This document shows positions 45,202 through 54,195 of a stretch of DNA of 64,000 bases, piece by piece. The translations under genes were made by a program, and so were the position numbers. Positions within the stretch are counted from its first letter, which is position 1. Every line of letters starts with the position of its first letter. Below the pieces are notes generated by a model. It saw only the letters and a list, made by a program, of their open reading frames with translations, was not told the DNA's origin and made no database searches. Source of the DNA: Limnohabitans curvus (GTDB lineage Bacteria; Pseudomonadota; Gammaproteobacteria; Burkholderiales; Burkholderiaceae_C); the NCBI RefSeq assembly GCF_003063475.1, contig NZ_NESP01000001.1:868001-932000 (forward strand), given 5' to 3'.

Positions 45202-45915
45202 TCAGAGCCAACCCATGTCAATTAGTTCTAAAACGTTGTAACGACGAGGCTCTAAATCATTCTTAGAAACTGCCTGAATGATTTGACCCACGCCATCTGC
45301 ATACGGTGTCGAACCAAACACTTTGGTCTCTAACGCAACGCTACTCAATCCGTCTTCAATCACCAGCCGGTGATACGCATGCCTAGACAGATATTCCTCT
45401 GGAATGCCTAAAACGTCGCGTTGCACGCTCACATCTCTGAGCGATTTAATCTTTTCAGGCGACACACCTAGCGACTCCGCCAAGTTGACTGCCGTGCCAG
45501 GAACTGATGACTTATCCGCTTGGTGCGATTCAGTAATTTGAATTTTGTAGTTCTTAAAGTGATGTCCACCCTGAGCTAGTAGGACCATGAACTTGAGCAT
45601 CAAGATATTGGTGTTGGGGCAAATCACAACTGGACAAGCAACTTCCCTCTTCAACAACGTCGAGCCTGTGGAAAGCTCCAACAAAATTGAACGCGTACGT
45701 TCGCAATAGCTCACCACATCGTCCAGCTCGCGACCAGAACCCGTATGCACCACCACCGACGGAAAAGAATACGCTGCATCACCTGTCCAAGCTATGACAG
45801 GAAAAGCAGCCCTTTCTTTGAAAGAGGTGAAAAGCTCTCGGCCTAATTTGCCCGAGCCAACGATGATGACTTGCACTTCTGTTGTTTGCAGCTGGAATTT
45901 GGACAGCAACTTCAT
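45202..45915 (-). CDS. DapB-like NAD(P)-fold protein of unknown function
   Basis: A 237-residue protein with the two-domain layout of dihydrodipicolinate reductase: a nucleotide-binding N-terminal domain with GSGKLGREL (residues 21-29 or so) and a C-terminal catalytic domain with ITESHQADKSSVPGTA (about 140-155). In DapB the second motif is HHxxKxDxPSGTA; here the second His is Gln, while Lys and GTA remain. It is shorter than DapB (about 270) and not near lysine genes. The ATG at 45915 overlaps the stop of the previous gene by four bases. It is the last gene of a three-gene unit with a membrane protein and a DUF6402-like protein. Confidence 0.75.
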   Translation of the reverse strand: MKLLSKFQLQTTEVQVIIVGSGKLGRELFTSFKERAAFPVIAWTGDAAYSFPSVVVHTGSGRELDDVVSYCERTRSILLELSTGSTLLKREVACPVVICPNTNILMLKFMVLLAQGGHHFKNYKIQITESHQADKSSVPGTAVNLAESLGVSPEKIKSLRDVSVQRDVLGIPEEYLSRHAYHRLVIEDGLSSVALETKVFGSTPYADGVGQIIQAVSKNDLEPRRYNVLELIDMGWL

Positions 45916-46502
45916 GGCAACTTCGCTTTGAGCTGCCGCCAACGACTAGGAGGAAGTTCAATCATGAGTCCAGATTCACCCTCCGTATCGGAACCATGAA
46001 TCCACACGTTGTCTTTCTCCCAGTGCAACGCGCCCTCAGGATTGGCGACAAACTCCTCTGCCAACAACTCACCTGTTTTCGATGAGTAGATTCGTACCAA
46101 GGCTGAAAAACCATCACGAACACCAGCAGTCCCCTCTTTATTAGACCAAGGCTGTCTAAGAAGTGCACACTCATCGCCAATGTACGCCCCGCCATCCTCA
46201 GTAGATACGCTTTTGTCACAGTTATATGCACTTTGCCGCGCCTGTGCATCTTTGTAATAAAACCATGCACTCCCTGCCGCGTACCACAAACAAGCCACCA
46301 CTAAAAACCGCTTGAGATAGCGACGTTGCACAGCTTTGCGTTGCACCCCATCAGCAGGCCCTTGCTCGGCCAACTCGCGCCGCATGCGTCGCAACAAGCT
46401 ACGACCATAGATTGCAGCTCCTATCCAAAAAGCATGGTCTATCAACCAATTCAAAACTAAAACAATGCTCCAACCCACCGTCCATATATTCAATTCACCC
46501 AT
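45912..46502 (-). CDS. Membrane protein in the DUF6402 unit
   Basis: A 196-residue protein with two membrane segments (about residues 10-33 and 65-83), a basic cytoplasmic loop between them and a large, acidic, Trp-rich C-terminal domain that would face the periplasm and contains two Cys (NCDKS and DECAL) able to form a disulfide. GGAGGG lies about nine bases before the ATG at 46502. It overlaps the DapB-like gene by four bases and lies three bases after the DUF6402-like gene. Function unknown; an immunity role for its neighbour is possible but speculative. Confidence 0.7.
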   Translation of the reverse strand: MGELNIWTVGWSIVLVLNWLIDHAFWIGAAIYGRSLLRRMRRELAEQGPADGVQRKAVQRRYLKRFLVVACLWYAAGSAWFYYKDAQARQSAYNCDKSVSTEDGGAYIGDECALLRQPWSNKEGTAGVRDGFSALVRIYSSKTGELLAEEFVANPEGALHWEKDNVWIHGSDTEGESGLMIELPPSRWRQLKAKLP

Positions 46503-46505
46503 CAC

Positions 46506-47783
46506 TCAACCCTCCAGAGGAATCGCAAACTTGATAGGCTTAACTAGGCGTATTAATTTCAGGTCAGAAAACACCATGATGTTGCCGCCCTGTTGGTGTT
46601 TAGACTGCCAATTTCTAAAGTCGCGGTTACGAGCTGGGTAGAAAACATCTTCAGCTTTAAGTGGGTCACCCAAGGTAAGCATGGCATCTGTACCGTCAAG
46701 GTAAGGGTTGTCAGTGGTTGAACGTGCAATGGGGTAGTCCAACTCCGTTCTTGCACCTAGCAAACGAAGGTAGGTAGCCAGATGGACGGTTATCGTCGCC
46801 GGAGAAAAAATAACTCCGTTTTTATTCCAATGGCCTAAGTATTGAGATGCTTTGCCGGGGGCATCTGAAAACGAATAGTTGTCTTTGACATAGGCATACA
46901 CGTGGGTGATGGTGACAGTGTGCGGGACAAAGTCTTGCCGCTCAACCTTGGCATAGGCGATGGCGGCGTAAATGGCAAAGTCGCCCAAGGCTCCCGCCAA
47001 GTCGGAGTTGAGGTACGACAGAAAGCCCATTTTGTTGAGTTGAAATTGACAGCGGTCATGCAATGCCCAAATGTCGCCCTTGCAAGCAGCCAAGGCATCT
47101 ATTTCTCCGGTAAATGTGCGGTACTGCGCATCTAGCAGCTTGAGTGCACTTTTCTTGGCATTTGAATATGCGCTGACGCCGCTTTCATTCACCTTCGTGC
47201 TGTCAATCTCCCCCGGCTGCACCAAGGTGTTTAACCCATCAGCGACAGCGGGGTAAGTTAACAGCCAGTCCCACGTGATGGTCTCGGTATCCACAAACTC
47301 AGCGGGGTAGCGCACACTGTGTTGGTTGATGCCTTTGCTTTCTGAGGTTTTGTCTGGTGAATAGTTCAACACCCCTTTGAACCACCGCTCCATCAACTCG
47401 GCTGATTTAAGCCAACCGATTTTTCGCATAGCCGAAGGTATATCTTGCAAGTCAAATGCAGGCGGCCTAGCAGGTGGTTTGGCTTGCGGCTGCACAAGGG
47501 CAGCTGGTGCAACCTTGGCGGGTTTGACTGGTACCGGGGCAGCAAGGTAGTCGTGCAAGTCCATGATGTCGGTGACCATTTTTTTCAATGGGTCTGTTAC
47601 AGGTCGAGCGGTAGGTTGTTGACTAATTGCGGTGCTTGTCCGCTTGGGTGAAGCGGGAGCTGGTCTGTCTATGCTCAGAGCGACATCGTCAAAGGGCAAT
47701 CGCTGGCAACCTTTATCGCCATTCTGCAGAGTCCAGCGTTTCATCAAGCCAACAGGCGTGTAGTAAGGTACTTTTTTGGTCAT
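46506..47783 (-). CDS. DUF6402-like protein, candidate type VI secretion cargo
   Basis: A 425-residue protein with a Pro/Ala-rich N-terminal region (about 1-120) and a C-terminal domain (about 190-425) that I recognise as DUF6402-like: the segments CQFQLNKMGFLSYL, ALGDFAIYAAIAYA and VYAYVKDNYSF are typical. Members of this family often lie next to type VI secretion genes, though no such genes are in this window. The start at 47783 begins MTKKVPYY; a GTG at 47831 with AGGTG upstream would add 16 residues. It heads a leftward three-gene unit. Confidence 0.7.
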   Translation of the reverse strand: MTKKVPYYTPVGLMKRWTLQNGDKGCQRLPFDDVALSIDRPAPASPKRTSTAISQQPTARPVTDPLKKMVTDIMDLHDYLAAPVPVKPAKVAPAALVQPQAKPPARPPAFDLQDIPSAMRKIGWLKSAELMERWFKGVLNYSPDKTSESKGINQHSVRYPAEFVDTETITWDWLLTYPAVADGLNTLVQPGEIDSTKVNESGVSAYSNAKKSALKLLDAQYRTFTGEIDALAACKGDIWALHDRCQFQLNKMGFLSYLNSDLAGALGDFAIYAAIAYAKVERQDFVPHTVTITHVYAYVKDNYSFSDAPGKASQYLGHWNKNGVIFSPATITVHLATYLRLLGARTELDYPIARSTTDNPYLDGTDAMLTLGDPLKAEDVFYPARNRDFRNWQSKHQQGGNIMVFSDLKLIRLVKPIKFAIPLEG

Positions 47784-47846
47784 CGGCTGAACTAAGTAAA
47801 AGCATTCATTTGTAGTAATAAATGCTAACACTCAATTTCACCTAGA

Positions 47847-48251
47847 TCACACGCCTTTGTTACGCATCCAATCCGCTGTTTGGAAAAAACTGACTTTCAA
47901 ACGCGTGCGCAAATCTTCAGGCACACCCGTCTCGCCCATGGCTTGGTCCATACACGCCACCCATTGGTCGCGTTCTTTGATGCCGATGGAGAACGGCATG
48001 TGGCGCATGCGCAATCGTGGGTGGCCGTGTTTTTCAACGTAGTAATCAGGGCCGCCCAACCAGCCGCACAAGAACATGAACAAGCGTTCACGCGCGTTGG
48101 CCAGTTCTGGGCCGTGGGCCTGACGCAGCTCCAGATAGCCCGGCTCTAAATCCATCAAATCGTAAAAACGATCGACCAACAACTTCACGCGGGACTCGCC
48201 GCCTATCCATTCAAATGGGGTATCAAAAGGTGGTTTTTCTTCGATTTGCAT
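47847..48251 (-). CDS. Group II truncated haemoglobin
   Basis: A 134-residue globin of the truncated group II (trHbO/YjbI) type. The fold is recognisable: FYDLMD in helix B, then GWLGGPDYYVEKHGHPRLRMRHMPF, where the proximal His of helix F lies, and DQWVACMDQAM in helix G with the conserved Trp (G8). Such proteins bind O2 or NO and protect against nitrosative or oxidative stress. The gene is adjacent to no clear partner; it follows the AlkD-like gene by 24 bases. Confidence 0.93.
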   Translation of the reverse strand: MQIEEKPPFDTPFEWIGGESRVKLLVDRFYDLMDLEPGYLELRQAHGPELANARERLFMFLCGWLGGPDYYVEKHGHPRLRMRHMPFSIGIKERDQWVACMDQAMGETGVPEDLRTRLKVSFFQTADWMRNKGV

Positions 48252-48275
48252 AAGGCTGATTGTCGCGCGAATGGA

Positions 48276-48965
48276 TCAGGGCAAGGTCAAGTGTTTGGCA
48301 GCTTCGCGCACCGTCAGGCCCGACAAGCGTGCGCGGTGTGCCACCAAAAATTCCGTCACAGCTTGTGAGTTCCACCGCGCATAGTCGCGCAGCGCCCAGC
48401 CAATGGCTTTGCGAATGAAAAACTCTTTCTCATCCGCTAGTTGTGTTGCATAGCCAAACAAACGCGTAGTGTCGGTGTCCAAACGCCAGCCCAGCTGGTG
48501 CAACATGGCTGAGCGGCGCACCCAATGGCTGGGGTGTTTGAGCCACACATCCATCGTGACGGCTGCATTGGGTTTTAGCTGCACGGCTGCGTACATGACC
48601 TCGGCTATGACGGCGCTCAGGCCATCCACGGTTTCCCACCAAGCGTCTTGCAGCAGCAATGCCTGCAATGCGGGTAGGTCGTTCACGTTTAAATAGGCGC
48701 TGTGTTGGCGCAGCAAGTCCACGGCGGTGTAGCGGTATTCACGCTCGGGCTTTTGCCACAGTAGTTCGGCGGCGGCCAACAAATCAGCTGAGCTTTGCCA
48801 CTTCACTTTGCCAATTTCTTTGACCGCTGCGCGGCGCACGGGCGCTGCCAATCCTAAGAACTCAAATTGGTTGAGCAAATAGGCTTTCATGCCTTGGGCC
48901 TTGGCTTCATCGGCCAAGGGCATCAAAGCGTGTTCAACGGCATGGACAAACTGCTTAGGCGTCAT
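48276..48965 (-). CDS. DNA alkylation repair protein (AlkD family)
   Basis: A 229-residue HEAT-like helical repeat protein of the AlkC/AlkD family of DNA glycosylases, which remove bulky or cationic N3- and N7-alkylpurines. The FIRKAIGWALRDYARW block near residue 185 and VRRSAMLHQL near 150 are the AlkD-like conserved segments, and the VDLLRQHSAYL segment lies at about 83. Length is typical. It lies 25 bases downstream of the permease gene on the same strand. Confidence 0.92.
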   Translation of the reverse strand: MTPKQFVHAVEHALMPLADEAKAQGMKAYLLNQFEFLGLAAPVRRAAVKEIGKVKWQSSADLLAAAELLWQKPEREYRYTAVDLLRQHSAYLNVNDLPALQALLLQDAWWETVDGLSAVIAEVMYAAVQLKPNAAVTMDVWLKHPSHWVRRSAMLHQLGWRLDTDTTRLFGYATQLADEKEFFIRKAIGWALRDYARWNSQAVTEFLVAHRARLSGLTVREAAKHLTLP

Positions 48966-48990
48966 CTTGCTCTACAAGCTACCGTGCAAT

Positions 48991-51696
48991 TCAAGATGCT
49001 TGGCGCAAGGTCTGCACCACTGGGCGACGCAGCACATCTCGCAGGCCCCACCAGCCTGCAGCCAAAGCCAACAACGCACCGACCACTGCGCCCAACACAG
49101 GCACCCACGGGCTGGCCGTCCATTCAAACTCAAACGCAAAGCGGGCCAAGCCCCAGCCCATGGCCATCGCGACGCCACTGGCCAAGAAGCCCGCCAACGC
49201 GCCAACGCCCGCCAGTTCGGCGCGCTGCACCTTGGCGAGCAAGTGGTTGGACGCACCCAAGGCACGCAACACCGCGTATTCACGCGCACGCTCTTCGCGC
49301 GTGGCGGTCACCGCCGCAAACAAGACGACCAAGCCAGCGGCCAAGGTGAACAAGAACAAAAACTCCACCGCACTCACCACTTGGCCAAGCACGCTTTGCA
49401 CTTGGTTCAGCGTTGCACCCATGTCCACGCTGGTGACGTTGGGGAAGCGGCTGATGAGTTGGTTGTCGAATGTGGGAGAAGACTTCACCAACTTGCGGGT
49501 CGGGTTGGCAGAAGGCGTGGCGCTTGCTTCAGCCACTGCGTCTGCACCTGCCACACGCTGCGGCGCACGGAAAGCAGCGATGTAGGTGGTGGGCACATCA
49601 AAGCCCGCGCCCGTGACGAGGCGGCTGACGGGGTACATCACAAAGAAGTTGGCACGCATGGAGGTCCAGTCCACACGTCGCACCGAGGTGATGCGTGCTT
49701 CGTGCAACACGCCCGCCATGTCAAAGCGCAAGCGGTCGCCCAGCTTCAGTTTCAGGGTTTTGGCAATGCCGTCTTCGATGCTCAAACCATCCAGCTCCTC
49801 AGCTTGCCACGCACCTGCAACGACCGAGTTGTGCTCAGGTTGATCGGCACTGAACGACACGTTGAATTCGCGGTCCACCAAACGCTGGGCACGCTCTTCG
49901 GTGTAGCTGTCGGGGGTGACGGTGTTGCCATTGACCGCCACCAAGCGCGCACGAATCATGGGGTACCAATCGGGCTTGCGCACGCCTGCGTCGTGCAGGG
50001 TTTGCAAAAACGAGGCGGCTTGATCTGGTTGAATGTTGATGACAAAACGGTTGGGCGCATTCACCGGCGTGGCATTGCGCCAGCTGCTGATGAGGTCAGT
50101 GCGCAGCAGCACCAACAAGGCCAAGGCCAACAAGCCCACCGCCAGCGCGCTCACCTGCACCATGGCGTAGACAGGACGTGCGCTGATTTGTCGTGTGGCC
50201 AACATCAGCCACGGCGGCGCACTGCCCTCCACCACGCTGCGGCGCAGCACCTGCACGGCCAACCAGGCCATGCCCGCAAACACCAACACCGCACCTGCAA
50301 AGCCACCCACCACCATGAGGCCCAATTTCAAATCACGGCTGACAGCGATCAACAGCACGGCAAAACCGGTGAGTCCCAAGGCCCACACGCTGAGCGTGGT
50401 GGCTTTGAGTTCACCCACATCGCGGCGCATCACGCGCAGCGCAGGCACGCTGGCCAGCTGCAGCACAGGCGGCAAACCAAACGCCAGCAACAAAGTGAGG
50501 CCCGTGCCCAAGCCATACACCACCGGCCACACGCTGGGCGCAGGCAAGGCGGTGTCCACCAAACCTTTGAGCAAAGCCACAAACACCAAGTGCACGGCAT
50601 AGCCCAAGGCCAAACCCAAGGTGCTGGCAAAGGTGCCCACCCACACAAATTCGGCGGTGTACGACAACGCAATGTGGCGCTGACTCAGGCCCAACACGCG
50701 CAGCATGGCGCAGTCGTCCAAATGGCGTGCGGCAAAGGCGCGGGCCGCGAGTGCCACGGCCACCGCGCTGAGCAACGCCGCAAGCAAAGCCACCAAGTTC
50801 AAGAACTTGCCCGCACGGTCCAAGGTTTGGCGCATCTCGGGGCGGCCTGCTTCGAGCGACTCCACACGCACACCGCGCACTTCTGGTTTTTTACTCTCGG
50901 CTTCGGCCCACGCTAAAAAGTTTTTCGTGGCGTTGTCTGCGCCCACGACTGCGTAGCGCCAGGTCACGCGGCTGGCGGGTTGGATCAAAGCCGTGGCGTC
51001 TAAGTCAGCGCTGTTCATCAACACGCGCGGTGCAAAGTTCATGAAGCCTGCGCCACGGTCTGGCTCGTTCACCAGCACGCGGCTGATGCGCAACAAGCTG
51101 TTGCCTAGCGACACGCTGTCACCCACATCGAGGCCCAAGGCTTCTAAACCTGCAGGCTCGACCCATACTTCACCACTGGCGGGAATGGCGTTGGTTTTTT
51201 CTGTCACGTCCGCTTGCGCCAAGCTGCTGGCAACTTTGAGTTCGCCGCGCAAGGGGTAGCCCATCTCCACAGCTTTGAGCGCCACCAAACGGCTGTTGCT
51301 CTCTGCACCGCTTTGCGATTGACCACGCGCCATGGTCGGAAAACTCAAAGTGGTCACACCTTGCAAGCCGTCGGCCTTGGCGCGTTGCATGATGTGCGCG
51401 GGTGTGGCTTGGTCGCTCACCACCACCACATCACCGCCTAAAAGTTGACGGGCATCGCGCTGCAAACCACCGTTCAAACGGTCGGCCAAAAAGCTGACCG
51501 AGCTGAGTGCTGCCACGCCCAGCGCCACGGCCACCACCAGCAAGCGCAGCTCGCCTGCGCGGGCATCGCGCCACAGCGTGCGCCACGCTTGCGTCCACCA
51601 AGTCACGCCTGTTCGTTTGACGCCTGCCGGTTTAACCACCGCGCCAAGCGATTGCGCTGCGTCTTGCGTAAACGCATCTTGCGTGCGCTCGCTCAT
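48991..51696 (-). CDS. FtsX-like ABC transporter permease (YbbP type)
   Basis: A 901-residue inner-membrane permease of the large FtsX/MacB superfamily, with about ten helices. One helix lies near residues 50-70, a large periplasmic domain follows, and then helical bundles at about 300-500 and 750-901 hold two FtsX domains. Length and two-part layout match YbbP-type permeases. It needs an ABC ATPase such as YbbA, which is not in this region. Its ATG overlaps the fdhD stop by four bases, so the two are co-translated even though their roles look unrelated. Confidence 0.9.
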   Translation of the reverse strand: MSERTQDAFTQDAAQSLGAVVKPAGVKRTGVTWWTQAWRTLWRDARAGELRLLVVAVALGVAALSSVSFLADRLNGGLQRDARQLLGGDVVVVSDQATPAHIMQRAKADGLQGVTTLSFPTMARGQSQSGAESNSRLVALKAVEMGYPLRGELKVASSLAQADVTEKTNAIPASGEVWVEPAGLEALGLDVGDSVSLGNSLLRISRVLVNEPDRGAGFMNFAPRVLMNSADLDATALIQPASRVTWRYAVVGADNATKNFLAWAEAESKKPEVRGVRVESLEAGRPEMRQTLDRAGKFLNLVALLAALLSAVAVALAARAFAARHLDDCAMLRVLGLSQRHIALSYTAEFVWVGTFASTLGLALGYAVHLVFVALLKGLVDTALPAPSVWPVVYGLGTGLTLLLAFGLPPVLQLASVPALRVMRRDVGELKATTLSVWALGLTGFAVLLIAVSRDLKLGLMVVGGFAGAVLVFAGMAWLAVQVLRRSVVEGSAPPWLMLATRQISARPVYAMVQVSALAVGLLALALLVLLRTDLISSWRNATPVNAPNRFVINIQPDQAASFLQTLHDAGVRKPDWYPMIRARLVAVNGNTVTPDSYTEERAQRLVDREFNVSFSADQPEHNSVVAGAWQAEELDGLSIEDGIAKTLKLKLGDRLRFDMAGVLHEARITSVRRVDWTSMRANFFVMYPVSRLVTGAGFDVPTTYIAAFRAPQRVAGADAVAEASATPSANPTRKLVKSSPTFDNQLISRFPNVTSVDMGATLNQVQSVLGQVVSAVEFLFLFTLAAGLVVLFAAVTATREERAREYAVLRALGASNHLLAKVQRAELAGVGALAGFLASGVAMAMGWGLARFAFEFEWTASPWVPVLGAVVGALLALAAGWWGLRDVLRRPVVQTLRQAS

Positions 51697-52580
51697 GCTT
51701 GCTTCACCTTGCGTACACCACCAACCGCCAGTGACGGGTCCAACTGCAAACGTTCAAGTGCGGTGTAGCCCAAAAAGTGTTTGTTGGTGGCGCGACCAAT
51801 GGTGCACAGCTGCAAGCGCGTGGCCACGTCGTAGCCCATTTGCGTGATGCCGCTGCGCGACACCACCACAGCCACGCCCATTTGCGCAGACTTCATCACC
51901 ATCTCGCTGGTCAAGCGGCCCGTGGTGTAAAAAATTGAATCGGCATCGGCAACCACCCCGTTCATCCACATCCAGCCGGCGATGGTGTCTATCGCGTTGT
52001 GACGGCCCACGTCTTCGACAAAGATTTGCATAAACTCGCGGCTGAACAAGGCGCAACCATGCACCGAGCCTGCCGATTTGTAAGTGGTTTCTTGCACGCG
52101 AATGGCATTGAGCAAGCCATACAAACGCGCTTGGCTGAGGCGCGCATCGGGCAACGCCAAGCCATCAATCTCGCTCATCAAGTCGCCAAACACACTGCCC
52201 TGACCGCAGCCCGTGGTGACCACACGCTTTTCGGTACGTGCGGCAATGTCGGCAATGCCGTGTCGAGTTTTGACGGCAGCCACGCCTGCACCGTCTTCGC
52301 CTGCTTCCCAATCCACCGTGATGGATTCAACCTCACTCACATCCGCGACCAAACGTTGGTTACGCAAATAGCCCAGCACCAACAGCTCGGGATGTGCGCC
52401 CAAGGTCATCAGCGTGACGATTTCGCGTTTGTCCACATAGACCGTCAATGCACGCTCGGCGGGGATGGACACCTGTTCACGCACACCATGTTCGTTCACG
52501 ACGTCAATCTGTCGGGTCAGTTCAGCTTGCGCTTGGGTCAGGCGTGGCAACACAGGAGAAGTAGAAGATGCAATAGACAT
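51693..52580 (-). CDS. fdhD: Formate dehydrogenase accessory sulfurtransferase FdhD
   Basis: A 295-residue protein that transfers sulphur from a cysteine desulfurase to the molybdenum cofactor of formate dehydrogenase. The family layout is clear, with the C-terminal GRHNAIDTIAG and TTGRLTSEMV segments. In E. coli FdhD the active loop has two cysteines (C121 and C124); here the loop VVTTGCGQGS has only C125. The gene lies just after the terminator of the formate dehydrogenase operon, so it has its own promoter or depends on read-through. Confidence 0.95.
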   Translation of the reverse strand: MSIASSTSPVLPRLTQAQAELTRQIDVVNEHGVREQVSIPAERALTVYVDKREIVTLMTLGAHPELLVLGYLRNQRLVADVSEVESITVDWEAGEDGAGVAAVKTRHGIADIAARTEKRVVTTGCGQGSVFGDLMSEIDGLALPDARLSQARLYGLLNAIRVQETTYKSAGSVHGCALFSREFMQIFVEDVGRHNAIDTIAGWMWMNGVVADADSIFYTTGRLTSEMVMKSAQMGVAVVVSRSGITQMGYDVATRLQLCTIGRATNKHFLGYTALERLQLDPSLAVGGVRKVKQA

Positions 52581-52604
52581 AAGCCGACAAGGCTACAACA
52601 AAAA

Positions 52605-52629
52605 GGGCCGCCACCTTGCGGTGCGGCCC
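52605..52629 (-). terminator. Rho-independent terminator ending the formate dehydrogenase operon
   Basis: On the minus strand GGGCCGC and GCGGCCC pair with an inner ACC/GGT extension, one bulged base and a four-base loop, then TTTTTGTTG. It lies 24 bases after the Ala/Pro-tailed gene and 25 bases before fdhD. Confidence 0.82.
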
Positions 52630-52652
52630 AATGAACAGCAAGGCTGTATGGA

Positions 52653-53018
52653 TTACTTCTTAGCGGGTGCAGCAGGTGCGGCGGCTTTCGCTGGGGCGGC
52701 AGCCACAGCAGGAGCCGATGCAGCGGCAGCCGGTGCAGAAGCGGCTGCCTCAGGTGGCGTGTAAACAAACTTGCCGGGGTCAGCACAAGGCGGTGTGGCC
52801 TCGGGCTTGCCTGCTTTGGCTTTGTTGGTCTTTTGCACGTGGGCGGCCACTTTGTCTTGCGACTTGCACAACAAGTAGGCATCAGTTTTACCAGCGTGTG
52901 CTGTCTTAGCGGCAGCTTCAGCCGCTTTGGCCTTGGCTTCGTCATTGGGTGCGGGCAATTTGGCAAAAGCCGTGGCGCTGACAGCAGCCAAGATCAGTGC
53001 GAAGAGTGCTTTGTTCAT
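52653..53018 (-). CDS. Exported small Ala/Pro-tailed protein in the formate dehydrogenase operon
   Basis: A 121-residue protein with a signal peptide (cleavage after AFA near residue 19), a charged central part with two Cys (LLCKSQDK and PPCADPGK) and an Ala/Pro/Lys-rich tail after about residue 85. The ATG at 53018 follows AGGAGAACCAC; a longer frame without a signal peptide is rejected. It is the last gene before the operon terminator. I do not recognise a family. A role with the periplasmic side of the enzyme is inference. Confidence 0.8.
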   Translation of the reverse strand: MNKALFALILAAVSATAFAKLPAPNDEAKAKAAEAAAKTAHAGKTDAYLLCKSQDKVAAHVQKTNKAKAGKPEATPPCADPGKFVYTPPEAAASAPAAAASAPAVAAAPAKAAAPAAPAKK

Positions 53019-53040
53019 TGTGGTTCTCCTGTTCAGCGCA

Positions 53041-54180
53041 TCAAACGTGCGCTGTGGTGCCCGAGGTTTCTTCGGAGCGATGGGCTGGAATCTTGCCAGC
53101 CTTGATGTCGTCGTGCCAGAGTTCGTGATGCTCTTTGGCCCATGTCTCGTCCACATAGCCGGTCTTCATGGCTTTGTAAGCGCCTTCCATCCCGATGGTG
53201 CCCATGTAGATGTGGCCGATGAACATGGCGATCATCAGCAAGGTGGCCACTGCGTGAATCATGTGCGCCATTTGCATGGTGCTGCGCTCGTACACAAGGA
53301 AGGGAATGATTTTGTCGAGCACAAAGCCAGACGCCACCACCACCAAACCAAGGGCAAACACGCCGCCCCAGAACACGATCTTTTCACCCGCATTGAAGCG
53401 GTGTGATGGCACCTCGTGGCCGCTGAGCAAACCGCCGCCTTTGATGATCCACACAAAGTCTTCTTTGCTTGGCAAGTTATCTTTCAAGAAGGTCACAAAG
53501 ACCACAGTCAAAGACACCGCGAACAGAGGGCCTGCAAAATTGTGCGCATTCTTTAGCAAGTAAGTGATCCAACCAAACAGCGTGTCGCCAATGATCGGTT
53601 GCATGAAGAACTTGCCGAAAGCCATGGTGACGCCAGACAAGGCCAACACCACAAATGCAATGGCATTGGTCCAGTGGGCTGAGCGTTCGAACGGTGTGAA
53701 GCGCTCAATCTCGACACCCGTCGGTTTGCCATGTAACTTGATCATGCCTTTGCGCCAGTAGAAAACGCCCACCGCGCCCAACACGATCAACAACAGCGAA
53801 CCGCCGTAAGGAATGATCCAGTTGTTGCGCACTTGGCGCCAAGCCTCACCACCGTTGGTGAGGCGTGAGCCTGGGTATTGCACAAAGGGTTGAATCAACA
53901 CGCCAGCTTCTGGGGCTTGTGACTTGGGCAGACTGCTATAGCCTTCCACGCCGCCGCCCACCGCGCGCCACATGGGCGCGTTGTTGCCGGGCTGAACTTT
54001 GCCACGTTCGCCATTGGTTTGCTCGGCATAGCCGGGCGAATCGCTGGCGTCAGGCTTGACGTCTTGGATATTGACGCTCTGCACGGCCATAGCCGTCGCA
54101 GGCGCTTTGTCTTGTGCGACAGCCGACAGTGCGAACACCGTCAACGCTGCACACAACACCGATTGAAAAGAGCGGTACAT
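53041..54180 (-). CDS. Formate dehydrogenase cytochrome b subunit (gamma)
   Basis: A 379-residue membrane subunit that passes electrons from the Fe-S subunit to quinone. An N-terminal signal sequence and periplasmic part are followed by four main helices of the FdoI/FdnI type with haem ligands, including AHWTNAIAFVVLALSG near residue 172 and HMIHAVATLLMIAMFIGHIYMG near 305. It is longer than E. coli FdnI (217) because of the N-terminal extension, as usual in betaproteobacteria. It lies 15 bases after the small lipoprotein gene. Confidence 0.93.
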   Translation of the reverse strand: MYRSFQSVLCAALTVFALSAVAQDKAPATAMAVQSVNIQDVKPDASDSPGYAEQTNGERGKVQPGNNAPMWRAVGGGVEGYSSLPKSQAPEAGVLIQPFVQYPGSRLTNGGEAWRQVRNNWIIPYGGSLLLIVLGAVGVFYWRKGMIKLHGKPTGVEIERFTPFERSAHWTNAIAFVVLALSGVTMAFGKFFMQPIIGDTLFGWITYLLKNAHNFAGPLFAVSLTVVFVTFLKDNLPSKEDFVWIIKGGGLLSGHEVPSHRFNAGEKIVFWGGVFALGLVVVASGFVLDKIIPFLVYERSTMQMAHMIHAVATLLMIAMFIGHIYMGTIGMEGAYKAMKTGYVDETWAKEHHELWHDDIKAGKIPAHRSEETSGTTAHV

Positions 54181-54195
54181 GATGTGCCCCTTGTT

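Noticed and set aside
45202..45915. Dihydrodipicolinate reductase of lysine synthesis
   Set aside because: The active-site HH pair is altered, the protein is short, and the genetic setting is a different unit, so I call it DapB-like only.
48889..50916. A 675-codon open frame on the plus strand opposite the FtsX-like permease
   Set aside because: It is antisense to a gene with clear domains, is rich in His, Gln and Arg as expected for the complement of Leu/Val/Ala codons, and shows no recognisable motif.
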